Assembly (NCBI RefSeq): GCF_009176545.1
Contig: NZ_VTOJ01000001.1
Coordinates: 1,860,001 to 1,924,000, forward strand
Origin: Salinigranum salinum
Lineage (GTDB): Archaea > Halobacteriota > Halobacteria > Halobacteriales > Haloferacaceae
Length of the DNA: 64,000 nt
Direction of reading: 5' to 3'
Positions 53,312-61,159 of the stretch are shown here, one piece after another; position 1 is the stretch's first letter, and each line of letters starts with the position of its first letter. A program made the position numbers and the translations under genes. The notes under the pieces are model-generated. The model was not told where the DNA came from. It did not search any database and saw only the letters and a program-made list of their open reading frames with translations.

Positions 53312-53546
53312 CGGCGTTTGGGACGACCTGAACGTAACGCGATCGAGTGACACACCGGAGCCATCCGCGCCGGTGACGGGTCCTCGATGCTGCGGACGGT
53401 CGACGTGATGCAGCTGCTGTCTGGACTCTGAGATCCTCGACTGGCAACATCCTCGTCCCCGTACCGTCCTGTCGGACCAACTGTCGGAGGGAAGGTTATG
53501 TCTACGCAGCGCCTATCCCGGTCGACAGTGGGAGTGTAGCCCGACA

Positions 53547-53951
53547 ATGGACCCGAAGATCACGCCAATCACGCATCGTGTCACGAAGTGGCGCGACGTC
53601 GAAACCGTCGCCGTCGACGGAGGGGAGACGTTTCGCGTCGACGGCCGCGAGTTCGCCCGCCTCTCCGCGGACGGTCACCTCACCGTTCCGATGAGTCCCG
53701 CGCTCCGGGACCAGCTCCTGACCGACGGCCTCGCGGACGGCGTCCGGGGACGTCCCGACCGCGTCACATACCGGGTCCGGTCCGCGGCCGACGTTCCGGG
53801 TGCGATCCGACTGCTCCGGATCGCGTATCTCCACCGCTGCACCCCGGACGTGCCGTCGGTCTCCCGCGACGACCACCTCCGACGGCTCGGTGCGAGCACG
53901 GAGCTCGTCGAACTGCTCGCCCATCCCGGCGGCGAGAAACAGTCGGCCTGA
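53547..53951 (+). CDS. DUF5519/luciferase-domain-like protein
   Basis: A 134-residue basic-acidic mixed protein. 'GREFARLSADGHLTVPMSPA' then 'LRDQLLTDGLA' and 'VTYRVRSAADVPGAIRLLRI' follow the pattern of the small family annotated as DUF5519 or luciferase domain, which resembles MmcQ/YjbR folds. No light-producing or other activity is implied by the name. The ATG gives the domain near residue 20. It stands alone between the DUF7344 gene and gnaD, both on the same strand but with spacers of 170-235 bp in which I see no other gene. Confidence 0.7.
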   Translation: MDPKITPITHRVTKWRDVETVAVDGGETFRVDGREFARLSADGHLTVPMSPALRDQLLTDGLADGVRGRPDRVTYRVRSAADVPGAIRLLRIAYLHRCTPDVPSVSRDDHLRRLGASTELVELLAHPGGEKQSA

Positions 53952-54124
53952 CACGCGAGCGGGGAGGACGGGGGCCTCGTGAGAGCGCCACAGAGCTCGT
54001 CCCGGACGGCTCGATCCGTCTCCGTTCCGTCGGCGCGCGCTCGAACGACGAGCAGCACACGACCAGCAGACCGGGGTCCCACGAACGGGCGATCGCAAAG
54101 GGTTACTAACCACCGAGGAAACCC

Positions 54125-55369
54125 ATGACCATGGGAATCGACTACGGTTCGCTCCACGATCCGAACGCGGAGTACACGATGCGAGAGCTGTCGAGCGAGA
54201 CGATGGGCGTCACGGCCAAACGCGGCGGCGGCCGGGACGTCGAGATCACGGACGTCCAGACGACGATGGTCGACGGGAACTTCCCGTGGACGCTCGTACG
54301 CGTGTACACCGACGCGGGGATCGTCGGCACGGGCGAGGCGTACTGGGGTGCCGGGGTGCCGGAACTCATCGAGCGTATGACGCCGTTCGTCGTCGGCGAG
54401 AACCCCCTCGACATCGACCGGCTGTACGAACACCTCGTCCAGAAGATGTCGGGCGAGGGCTCCATCGAGGGCGTCACCGTCACGGCGATCTCGGGGATCG
54501 AGATCGCGCTGCACGACCTCGCGGGCAAGATCCTCGAGCTCCCGGCGTACCAGTTGCTGGGCGGGAAGTACCGCGATCGGATGCGCGTCTACTGCGACTG
54601 TCACACGGAGGATGAGGCCGACCCCGAGGCCTGTGCCGACGAGGCCGAACGCGTCGTCGAGGAACTGGGGTACGACGCGCTGAAGTTCGACCTCGACGTC
54701 CCCTCCGGCCACGAGAAGGACCGCGCGAACCGCCACCTCCGCCCGGGCGAGATCCGACACAAGGCGGAGATCGTCGAGCAGGTCACGGAGCGCGTGAAAG
54801 ACCGCGCCGACGCCGCCTTCGACTGTCACTGGACGTTCTCGGGCGGGTCGGCCAAGCGGCTCGCCGCCGCCGTCGAGGAGTACGACGTCTGGTGGCTCGA
54901 AGACCCCGTCCCGCCGGAGAACCTCGACGTGCAGGAGGAGGTCACGAAGTCGACGACGACGCCGATCACCGTCGGCGAGAACCGGTACAGAGTGACCGAG
55001 GAGCGGCGGCTCATCGAGCGCCAGGCCGTCGACATCATCGCGCCCGACCTCCCCAAGGTCGGTGGGATGCGAGAGACGCGGAAGATCGCCGACGTCGCCA
55101 ACCAGTACTACGTCCCCGTCGCGATGCACAACGTCTCCTCGCCGATCGCGACGATGGCCTCCGCGCAGGTCGGCGCGGCGATCCCCAACTCGCTCGCGGT
55201 GGAGTACCACTCGTACGAACTCGGCTGGTGGGACGATCTCGTGGAGGAGACGGTCATCGAGGACGGCTACATCGAGATCCCCGAGCAGCCGGGACTCGGC
55301 CTGACGCTCGACATGGATGCCGTCGAGGCGCACATGGTCGAGGGCGAGACGTTGTTCGATGAAGCGTAG
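54125..55369 (+). CDS. gnaD: D-gluconate dehydratase (enolase superfamily)
   Basis: A 414-residue mandelate-racemase/enolase-superfamily dehydratase converting gluconate to 2-keto-3-deoxygluconate in the haloarchaeal semi-phosphorylative Entner-Doudoroff pathway. Visible are 'GVTVTAISGIEIALHDLAGK', the catalytic 'ALKFDLDVPSG', metal ligands in 'FDCHWTFSGG', 'WWLEDPVPPEN' and 'VGENRYRVTEE', and the His of 'VPVAMHNVSSPIATM'. The sequence is close to what I recall of Haloferax GnaD; galactonate dehydratase is the alternative. Two ATGs (54125, 54131) are possible starts. The last codons and the stop lie inside the first hairpin of the downstream repeat. Confidence 0.85.
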   Translation: MTMGIDYGSLHDPNAEYTMRELSSETMGVTAKRGGGRDVEITDVQTTMVDGNFPWTLVRVYTDAGIVGTGEAYWGAGVPELIERMTPFVVGENPLDIDRLYEHLVQKMSGEGSIEGVTVTAISGIEIALHDLAGKILELPAYQLLGGKYRDRMRVYCDCHTEDEADPEACADEAERVVEELGYDALKFDLDVPSGHEKDRANRHLRPGEIRHKAEIVEQVTERVKDRADAAFDCHWTFSGGSAKRLAAAVEEYDVWWLEDPVPPENLDVQEEVTKSTTTPITVGENRYRVTEERRLIERQAVDIIAPDLPKVGGMRETRKIADVANQYYVPVAMHNVSSPIATMASAQVGAAIPNSLAVEYHSYELGWWDDLVEETVIEDGYIEIPEQPGLGLTLDMDAVEAHMVEGETLFDEA

Positions 55370-55470
55370 CTTCATCGAGCCAGCAGCACGGAGTGCTGCG
55401 TTGTTCGACGAGGAGTGAAACGACTCGTCGAGCCAGGAACGCTCCGATTTGCGCTGTTCGACTGATCGAA
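55350..55470 (+). repeat. Tandem ~50-bp imperfect repeat of hairpins after gnaD
   Basis: The box CG[T/C]TGTTCGA occurs at 55350, 55399 and 55452, giving units of 49 and 53 bp. Hairpins: 55357-55377 (9-bp stem, loop gta), 55383-55399 (7-bp stem, loop gga) and 55405-55431 (8-bp stem). 'cgagccag' follows the first and third hairpins. The stem sequences differ between units while the layout is kept, indicating compensated changes or independent stems on one scaffold. The first hairpin includes the end of gnaD. The rest of the gap to 55533 has no feature. Confidence 0.7.
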
Positions 55471-55533
55471 TCGAAGTCGGGCCAGCGACGCACCGAGTCA
55501 TCTCCCTCTCACTCGCCCTCACCCTCGTACGCC

Positions 55534-56565
55534 TCAGTCGCGGTCGTCGCCCTCGGACGGCGACGAGAAGTCGAGCGTCGATGATCCGAGCGTTCTGACC
55601 CGTACCGAATACCTGTGGTGGGCGCGGGTGGTGACTTCGACGGCCGCGTAGACGGCGATGGCGACGAGCACGATCGCCCCTCCAGCGGCGACGTCGTACA
55701 GGTACGAGAGGGTCACGCCCGTCACGGTCGCGACCTGCCCGGCGACGACGGCCGCCGCGAGCGACCGTTTGAAACCGTCGACGACGGTCGCCGCGGCCAC
55801 GGGGACGACGAGCATCGCGGCGACGAGGATGACGCCCATCACCTGCATCGCTCCGACGACGACGAGCGCCGTGAGGACCGCCAGGAGACGGTTGTACCAG
55901 GCGACGTCGAGGCCGGCTACCCGGGCACCCGCTTCGTCGAACGTCACGGCGAGGAGCGGTCGGTACGCGACGGCGACGACGCCACCGACGACGACGCTCA
56001 TCGCGAGGAGCGTCGCCGCATTCGCCCTCGACACCGTCGCGAGCGACCCGAAGAGGTAGGCACTGATGCCGACGGCGATGCCCCCGTCGGTCGCGGTAAT
56101 CAGGACGCTCCCGACCGCGAACGACCCCGTCAGCACGATGGCCAGTGACGTGTCCCGGTAGGTGCCGGCGTAGTCGACGAGCGTCTGGACGACGAGCGCG
56201 GCGAGCGCCGAGACGACGAGCGCCGCGAGGAGCGGCGGGATCGTCGCCGAGAACGCCGCGTTGACGAACAGACCGGCAGCGACGCCCGCGAACGCCGAGT
56301 GAGCGAGCGTGTCGCCGATCATCGCCATCTCGCGGTGGACGAGGAAGCTGCCGACGAGCGGCCCGACGAGCGCGATGCAGATCGCCGCGAGGTACGCGCG
56401 CTGCATGAACGGAGAGCCGAGCATCTCGACGCCGGTCGTCTCGGCCAGGAGGTCCAGCCCGGCACCCCAGATATCGTCGAGAATCACGGACACCAGGCGG
56501 TCCGCGACGCCGACGAGAACGACGCCAGCATCGACACCGCTCACGACAGAGCGCACCCCGCTCAT
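55534..56565 (-). CDS. znuB: Zinc/manganese ABC transporter permease (ZnuB type)
   Basis: A 343-residue ABC-3 family permease with eight or nine membrane helices. The N-terminal 45 residues are a soluble extension. Typical blocks are 'MQRAYLAAICIALVGPLVGS', 'VHREMAMIGDTLAHSAFAGV' (the ATPase-contact loop), 'FGSLATVSRAN' and 'MQVMGVILVAAMLVVPVAAA'. It forms the membrane channel for zinc (or Mn) delivered by the binding protein. Its start overlaps the stop of the ATPase gene (ATGA). The C-terminus is a hydrophilic tail of about 40 residues. Metal choice is by the His-rich binding protein. Confidence 0.93.
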   Translation of the reverse strand: MSGVRSVVSGVDAGVVLVGVADRLVSVILDDIWGAGLDLLAETTGVEMLGSPFMQRAYLAAICIALVGPLVGSFLVHREMAMIGDTLAHSAFAGVAAGLFVNAAFSATIPPLLAALVVSALAALVVQTLVDYAGTYRDTSLAIVLTGSFAVGSVLITATDGGIAVGISAYLFGSLATVSRANAATLLAMSVVVGGVVAVAYRPLLAVTFDEAGARVAGLDVAWYNRLLAVLTALVVVGAMQVMGVILVAAMLVVPVAAATVVDGFKRSLAAAVVAGQVATVTGVTLSYLYDVAAGGAIVLVAIAVYAAVEVTTRAHHRYSVRVRTLGSSTLDFSSPSEGDDRD

Positions 56566-57305
56566 GAGTGGTCGTGGTGGACGACGTGCTGGGAGGCGCC
56601 GTAGGCATCGGCCAGCGCGTTCGTCTCGACGAACGCCTCGGGATCGCCGTGGAAGAACAGCGTCCGGTTGAGACAGGCTACTTCGGACGCGTGCGTCGTC
56701 ACGATACCGATGTCGTGTTCGATGAGGACGATTGTGAGGCCCTCGTCGTGCAGTTCGTGGAGGAGGTCGTAGAACGCCTCGCGGGAGTCGGCGTCGACGC
56801 CGACGGCCGGTTCGTCGAGCGCGAGGAGGTCGGCGTCGGCGGCGAGCGCACGGGCGATGAAGACGCGCTGTCGTTGCCCGCCGGAGAGACGGCCGACGCG
56901 TCGACCGGCGAGGTCGGTGATGCCGACGCGCTCCATGGCCGCGGCGATCGCACGGCGGTCCGCGTCGGAGAACCGCCCCACCCACCGGGAGGGGTACCGA
57001 CCCATGCGGACGGCCTCCCTGACCGTGACCGGGAGTCGGTCGTTCGCTGTCGCGACGTCCTGCGGGACGTAGCCGATCCGACCGCCGTCGTCGAAGGCGT
57101 GTGCGGGTTCGCCGAACAGCGTCACGGTCCCGCTGTCGGGGCGGCGCTGTCCGATCATCAGTTCGAGCAGCGTCGTCTTCCCGGAGCCGTTCGGGCCGAT
57201 GAGCCCGAGGAACTCGCCCGCCTCGACGTCGAGCGAGACGCGCTCGACCACCGGCCGGTCGTCGTAGCCGAACGTGACGTCACGGACCTCGACGACGGTG
57301 CTCAT
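56562..57305 (-). CDS. znuC: Zinc/manganese ABC transporter ATPase (ZnuC type)
   Basis: A 247-residue ABC ATPase. Walker A is 'LIGPNGSGKTTLLELM', Q-loop 'IGYVPQDVATAND', signature 'RLSGGQRQRVFIARALA', Walker B 'ADLLALDEPAVGVDADSR', and H-loop 'VLIEHDIGIVTTHA', all intact. It powers the ZnuB permease. The C-terminal 'HVVHHDHS' is a short His-rich tail that could bind metal. The ATG at 57305 overlaps the stop of the binding-protein gene, so all three genes are one operon read from upstream of znuA. Confidence 0.95.
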   Translation of the reverse strand: MSTVVEVRDVTFGYDDRPVVERVSLDVEAGEFLGLIGPNGSGKTTLLELMIGQRRPDSGTVTLFGEPAHAFDDGGRIGYVPQDVATANDRLPVTVREAVRMGRYPSRWVGRFSDADRRAIAAAMERVGITDLAGRRVGRLSGGQRQRVFIARALAADADLLALDEPAVGVDADSREAFYDLLHELHDEGLTIVLIEHDIGIVTTHASEVACLNRTLFFHGDPEAFVETNALADAYGASQHVVHHDHS

Positions 57306-58435
57306 CCGTCCAGGACCCGTTCCAGCGTCGGGAGGTTCACGTTCTCGACGATGTCGACGTACCCCCACCCCTTCGACGCCCACTCCTCGGTCAGGCCGGG
57401 CATGGCGGTCAGCGGCAACACCGCTTCGGCGTCCGTCTCGGCGACCAGTTGCTCGGCCGCCCGCTGCGATTCGAGCGGGTCCGCACAGACGTACCGGAGT
57501 CCGTGCTCGACGACGATCTCCCGGGCACGCTCGATGTCCCGTGGCGTCGGGCGGTCGTCCGGCGAGGTGGACGTCAGCGACACTACCTGCACGCCGTAGC
57601 GGTCGCCGAGGTAGCCGAACGAGTCGTGCCCAGCGACGAGGACGACGTCGGTCGACCCGCCGGCGACGACCGATCGAATCCGGTCGTCGAGGGCGTCGAG
57701 GTCGCGCCGAAACGCGTCGGCGTTGGTCGCGTACGCGTCGGCGTTGGCCGGGTCGACGGCGGCGAGTCCCCGACGAACGTTCTCGGCCGCCTCCCCGACA
57801 CGGATCGGATCCATCCAGAAGTGCGGATCGGTGCTCCCCGCGTGGCGGTGGTCCTCGTCGTGGTGGTCGGCGTCCTCCTGGTGGTCCTCTCCGGTCTGGT
57901 CGTGGTGGTCAGCGTCCTCCTGGTGGTCCTCTCCGGTCTGGTCGTGGTGGTCGGCGTCCTCCTGGTGGCCCTCCTCGGCACCGTCGTGGTAGTCAGCGTC
58001 CTCCTGGTGGTCCTCCTCAGCACCGTCGTGGTGGTCTCCACCTCCGGCTGCGAGCAGGTCGAGACCCGCAGACACGTCGACCGTGGTGACGGCCGACCCG
58101 TCCGCCGCCAGGTCGGACAGTATTCGGTCCGCCCACGGCTGGAAGCCCTCCATCCCGTGAACGAACAGATCGGCGTCGTCGATGGCCTCGCGGACGCTCG
58201 GCCCCGGCTCCCAGCCGTGGCCGTGCTGGCCGACCGGAACGAGCAACTCCGCGCTCGCGACGTCGCCGGCGACCGCGTCGACGACGTCGCCGAAGACGAA
58301 GAAGGACGCACGGGCCACGGGCGCGTCTGGTTCCGTACTCTGGGACGAGCTCGCCGCGCCGGTACAGCCCGCAACGGTGCCGATACTGGCCGCCCCGGCC
58401 GTCGCGGTCAGGAGTCGGCGTCTGGTGAGTCGCAT
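57302..58435 (-). CDS. znuA: Zinc ABC transporter substrate-binding lipoprotein with His-rich repeat
   Basis: A 377-residue cluster-A-I binding protein. The signal 'MRLTRRRLLTATAGAASIGT' is Tat-type and ends in the lipobox 'TVAGC', so it is a lipoprotein on the outer membrane face. The fold blocks are 'ASAELLVPVGQHGHGWEPGP', 'DLFVHGMEGFQPWADRIL', 'DPHFWMDPIRVGEAAENV' and 'LVAGHDSFGYLGDRYGVQVV'. Between about residues 135 and 200 there are repeats of the 14-residue unit 'DHHDQTGEDHQEDA', typical of zinc-binding loops. It heads the znuACB operon behind an AT-rich inverted repeat. Confidence 0.94.
   Translation of the reverse strand: MRLTRRRLLTATAGAASIGTVAGCTGAASSSQSTEPDAPVARASFFVFGDVVDAVAGDVASAELLVPVGQHGHGWEPGPSVREAIDDADLFVHGMEGFQPWADRILSDLAADGSAVTTVDVSAGLDLLAAGGGDHHDGAEEDHQEDADYHDGAEEGHQEDADHHDQTGEDHQEDADHHDQTGEDHQEDADHHDEDHRHAGSTDPHFWMDPIRVGEAAENVRRGLAAVDPANADAYATNADAFRRDLDALDDRIRSVVAGGSTDVVLVAGHDSFGYLGDRYGVQVVSLTSTSPDDRPTPRDIERAREIVVEHGLRYVCADPLESQRAAEQLVAETDAEAVLPLTAMPGLTEEWASKGWGYVDIVENVNLPTLERVLDG
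57860..58027 (-). repeat. 42-bp tandem repeat inside znuA (four copies)
   Basis: Four consecutive 42-bp units begin at 57860, 57902, 57944 and 57986, with a partial fifth. Copies 1 and 2 are nearly identical; 3 and 4 have diverged. Each encodes 14 residues with three to four His and four to five acidic residues. The unit length is a multiple of three, so copy number can change without frameshift. Confidence 0.85.
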
Positions 58436-58438
58436 GCG

Positions 58439-58469
58439 TTATTAATAATACTAACACCCAAATTAATAA
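58439..58469 (-). promoter_or_regulatory. AT-rich inverted repeat upstream of znuA
   Basis: TTATTAAT at 58439-58446 and ATTAATAA at 58462-58469 are perfect 8-bp inverted arms separated by 15 bp, immediately before the znuA ATG. They overlap the expected TATA region. This is the layout of an operator for a dimeric metal-responsive repressor; the repressor gene is not visible in the window. The interval 58470-58716 beyond it contains no gene that I can support. Confidence 0.5.
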
Positions 58470-58716
58470 TCTTGCCGTTCCGGGACGGAGTACGATGCTA
58501 GCGACTCATCGAGTGGAGCGGTACGTCGCGGGTCGGACCACGGGAGCGGAGTGCTCGCTCGACGCAGACGTTCGCCCGGTCCCACGGCGCGATTCGTTCG
58601 CACGCGGTCACCCCGAAATCGGCGGGGTCGTCGACGCACCAAGCAGGACTGTGACCACCACCAGGACCGTGACTACCTCCCTGCCCGGGAGCAGTCCTCC
58701 CGGAGGATCACACCGT

Positions 58717-59340
58717 TCAGGCCGTCTGCCGCTGGGCGACCGTCGGATCGACCTTCCGGCCGACGTAGAGCAGGCTCCCGACGAGGAGCAGCGCCGCGGC
58801 CGGGACGAGGAAGCCGAACGAGGCGATGAGGACGCCCGACGCCTGGATGCCGACCGCGACGAGGACGACTGGCCCGCAGCAGGCGGTCCCCGAGAGGAGC
58901 GCCGGGAGACCGGCCAGGAGACCGGAACTCTTCGCGCCGCTCCCGATACCGCAGGCGGCCGGCTGTCGCCACGCGAGGAACGACACCGCGAGGTTCACAC
59001 CGACGAGGAGCGCGAGCACGCCGCCGATCGCGACGTTCATCGGCGCGACGAGGAGTTCGAGCGGGCCGACGACGAGACCCGCGACCGGCTCGAACGCGAG
59101 CGTGCCGGTGGACTGGAACATCCGCGACAGCGGATCCGAGACGACGACGTAGTCGAAGCCGCCCCTGCCGGTGAAGCGGAGGTGGCCGAGGATGTACAGA
59201 TACAGACCGAGATAGAGGACGGTGACGCCGGTGAGGACCACACGGGCGTCACGCCGGACGACGGTGCCGCGCACGGCGACGAGCGTCTTCGCGACGGCGT
59301 CGCGTCCGCGTTCGACCTGTCGGGACACGACTCCGCCCAT
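58717..59340 (-). CDS. Cys-containing membrane protein coupled to the DUF3179 gene
   Basis: A 207-residue protein with five or so membrane helices ('VVLTGVTVLYLGLYLYILGH', 'LLVAPMNVAIGGVLALLVGV', 'IASFGFLVPAAALLLVGSLL'). Between helices lies 'LSGTACCGPVVLVAVG', a CCxP motif like that in MerT-type heavy-metal transporters, preceded by 'AACGIGSGAK'. The Cys cluster could bind a metal or undergo redox change. The ATG overlaps the stop of the DUF3179 gene by one base (TGATG), so both proteins are made together. Function unknown. Confidence 0.75.
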   Translation of the reverse strand: MGGVVSRQVERGRDAVAKTLVAVRGTVVRRDARVVLTGVTVLYLGLYLYILGHLRFTGRGGFDYVVVSDPLSRMFQSTGTLAFEPVAGLVVGPLELLVAPMNVAIGGVLALLVGVNLAVSFLAWRQPAACGIGSGAKSSGLLAGLPALLSGTACCGPVVLVAVGIQASGVLIASFGFLVPAAALLLVGSLLYVGRKVDPTVAQRQTA

Positions 59341-60503
59341 CACTCGACCACCACGGTCCCCGGGTAGAAGCCCGCCCACGCGAACCACATCGCGTCGATG
59401 TCGAGGACAGGGTCGAGGGGGACGGCGTCGGGGGCGACCGTCTCGCCGCCGACCGACACCTGTCCGTCCGCGTAGGAGAGGTCGGAGCCGTCGCCGCGGT
59501 AGACGTGCGCCGTGTCCAGCGAGGGCTCGTACACCGCGTGGAACGTCGCGCCGCCGACCTCGCCGGTCAGCAGGCCCGCCTCGCGCAACGACTCCTTGTG
59601 GAAGGCGATCGCGCCCTCCCCTGGGCGTGTGCCGATGACGACCTCCTTCTCCCGGTAAGTGTCGTCGCGCGACAGCGGCGAGAACAGCGTGTTCTGGTTC
59701 GAGTAGTAGCCGCGCCGGGGGTTGTACTGCCCGTAGGGGTCGCGGTTGTAGTTCCGGACGTGGCCCGTGTCCTCGGAGAGCACGACCGTGTCGGGGTGGG
59801 CCTCCTTCCACCGGCCCCAGGTCGTCCACGTGATCGGGAACTCCGTGAGCGACCGTCCCTGGAACGGCCCGGACATCGCAGTCGCCAGCACCTGTGGCCA
59901 CCGCGAGTCCGTCTCGCGGTCGTACATCACGAGGTTCGAGTTCACCAGCCGTCCCGAGACGCCGAAGGTCGTCTCGCCCCGGAAGAAGCCGAGCGCCGTC
60001 CCGGTGAGCGGGCAGTACGACACCGTGACGTTCTCGCCGTCGATCGTGTCGTTGGCGATCTCGTGCCAGACGAGGATGCGCTGGGGGTACGCCTTCACGT
60101 CCTCCTCGCCGGCGACACCGAAGACGACGTCGCCGGGTTCGAGGAAGTCGTCGGCCTCCGAGGCCGACCAGAACGTCGGCTGGTCGACCGACGGGATGCC
60201 GTCCTTGGGCGGGCCGCCGCTCAGCGTCCGGTCTCTGAGCTGCGAGTACGGCCACTCGACCGGTAGCGGCGAGTCCCGCGTCGGCAGGACGCTCGTGTCG
60301 GTCGAGGCCGTGTCGGTGGCCGACTGCGTCGAGCCGCTGTCGGCCGCGTCCGGCACGGTGGCCGTCCCGCCACCTCCGCTCGCGACCGATCCCGATCCGG
60401 AGTCGCCGCCGGACTGACCGAGGCAGCCGGCCATCCCCGCGAGCCCCGCGAGCCCGACGCCCGACGCCGCGAGGAACGTCCGTCTGCTGGGTACTGGTGA
60501 CAT
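59340..60503 (-). CDS. DUF3179-family exported lipoprotein
   Basis: A 387-residue protein. The signal 'SRRTFLAASGVGLAGLAGMA' and lipobox 'GMAGC' indicate a Tat-exported lipoprotein, followed by a Ser/Thr/Gly/Asp-rich linker to about residue 75. The rest is the DUF3179 domain: 'YPQRILVWHEIANDTI', 'VTVSYCPLTGTALGFFR', 'NSNLVMYDRETDSRWPQ', 'HPDTVVLSEDTG' and 'VYRGDG'. The family is widespread but without established activity; a conserved Cys ('SYCPLTG') suggests redox or metal binding. It overlaps the downstream membrane-protein gene by one base. Confidence 0.88.
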   Translation of the reverse strand: MSPVPSRRTFLAASGVGLAGLAGMAGCLGQSGGDSGSGSVASGGGGTATVPDAADSGSTQSATDTASTDTSVLPTRDSPLPVEWPYSQLRDRTLSGGPPKDGIPSVDQPTFWSASEADDFLEPGDVVFGVAGEEDVKAYPQRILVWHEIANDTIDGENVTVSYCPLTGTALGFFRGETTFGVSGRLVNSNLVMYDRETDSRWPQVLATAMSGPFQGRSLTEFPITWTTWGRWKEAHPDTVVLSEDTGHVRNYNRDPYGQYNPRRGYYSNQNTLFSPLSRDDTYREKEVVIGTRPGEGAIAFHKESLREAGLLTGEVGGATFHAVYEPSLDTAHVYRGDGSDLSYADGQVSVGGETVAPDAVPLDPVLDIDAMWFAWAGFYPGTVVVE

Positions 60504-60567
60504 ACACCTCCGTTCGGTCGCTGCCCGAATAACCGTATAGCGCGATTGCGTCGTCGCAACCACAGCG

Positions 60568-61089
60568 TCAGCGGTCCGAAGGGTCGTCGCGGAGCCGGTC
60601 GGCGATGGTTCGTCCGACCTCGCGCGGGGACGCCTCGACGACGTCGATGGCGTCGCCCACGTGGATCGTCCCGGGGGCGACGACGTCGGCACAGATGCCG
60701 CCGCGACCGTCTTTCAGAGCACGGGCGACCCCTTGCTCGTCCGCGACCCGCTCGACGTGGGCGCACGGCGGGCGCGGGCGCGTCCCTCTGAACGTCGCCT
60801 CCCCCACGGTGAACGTCGTCTCCAGCAGCGCGTGGAGGTCGACGTCGCGGGTGACCACGTTCCGCCGGTGTCGTCCGTCGAAGAGGTCGATCCCGTGTCG
60901 GTCACGGATCTCGTCGAGCGCCTCGCCCGCGACGAACGTCACCTGACAGACGTCGTACGGCGAGTAGTGGCCCCGTCCGAGCAGGTAGCGGTCGCCGGCG
61001 AGGCCGCCCTCCACCGCGTCGACCGCGTCGTGTGTCTCCATCGGCTCGCCGTCCGCGGGTGCGGTGAAGAGCGCGTCGATCCGTCCCAT
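60568..61089 (-). CDS. MOSC-domain protein
   Basis: A 173-residue stand-alone MOSC (molybdenum cofactor sulfurase C-terminal) domain. Typical blocks are 'GLAGDRYLLGRGHYSP', 'VTFVAGEALDEI', 'RRNVVTRDVDLHALL' and 'FRGTRPRPPCAHVERVADEQ', the last containing the conserved Cys. 'DGRGGICADVVAPGTIHVGD' closes the barrel. Such proteins deliver or bind activated sulfur or reduce N-hydroxylated compounds with molybdenum cofactor. The ATG at 61089 is directly before 'GRIDALF', giving the family length. It is flanked on the same strand by the DUF3179 and histidine-kinase genes with 65-70 bp gaps. Confidence 0.9.
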   Translation of the reverse strand: MGRIDALFTAPADGEPMETHDAVDAVEGGLAGDRYLLGRGHYSPYDVCQVTFVAGEALDEIRDRHGIDLFDGRHRRNVVTRDVDLHALLETTFTVGEATFRGTRPRPPCAHVERVADEQGVARALKDGRGGICADVVAPGTIHVGDAIDVVEASPREVGRTIADRLRDDPSDR

Positions 61090-61159
61090 GGCCGGTGGAG
61101 GCGACGTGTGGGCAAAGCGGTTCGGGTCGGCTCGAGCGATCGGGGAGCGGCAGTGGTCC

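Noticed and set aside
53675..56608. 977-residue open frame on the minus strand opposite gnaD and overlapping znuB out of frame
   Set aside because: Shadow of gnaD and of znuB in another frame; no domain and highly repetitive Arg-rich composition.
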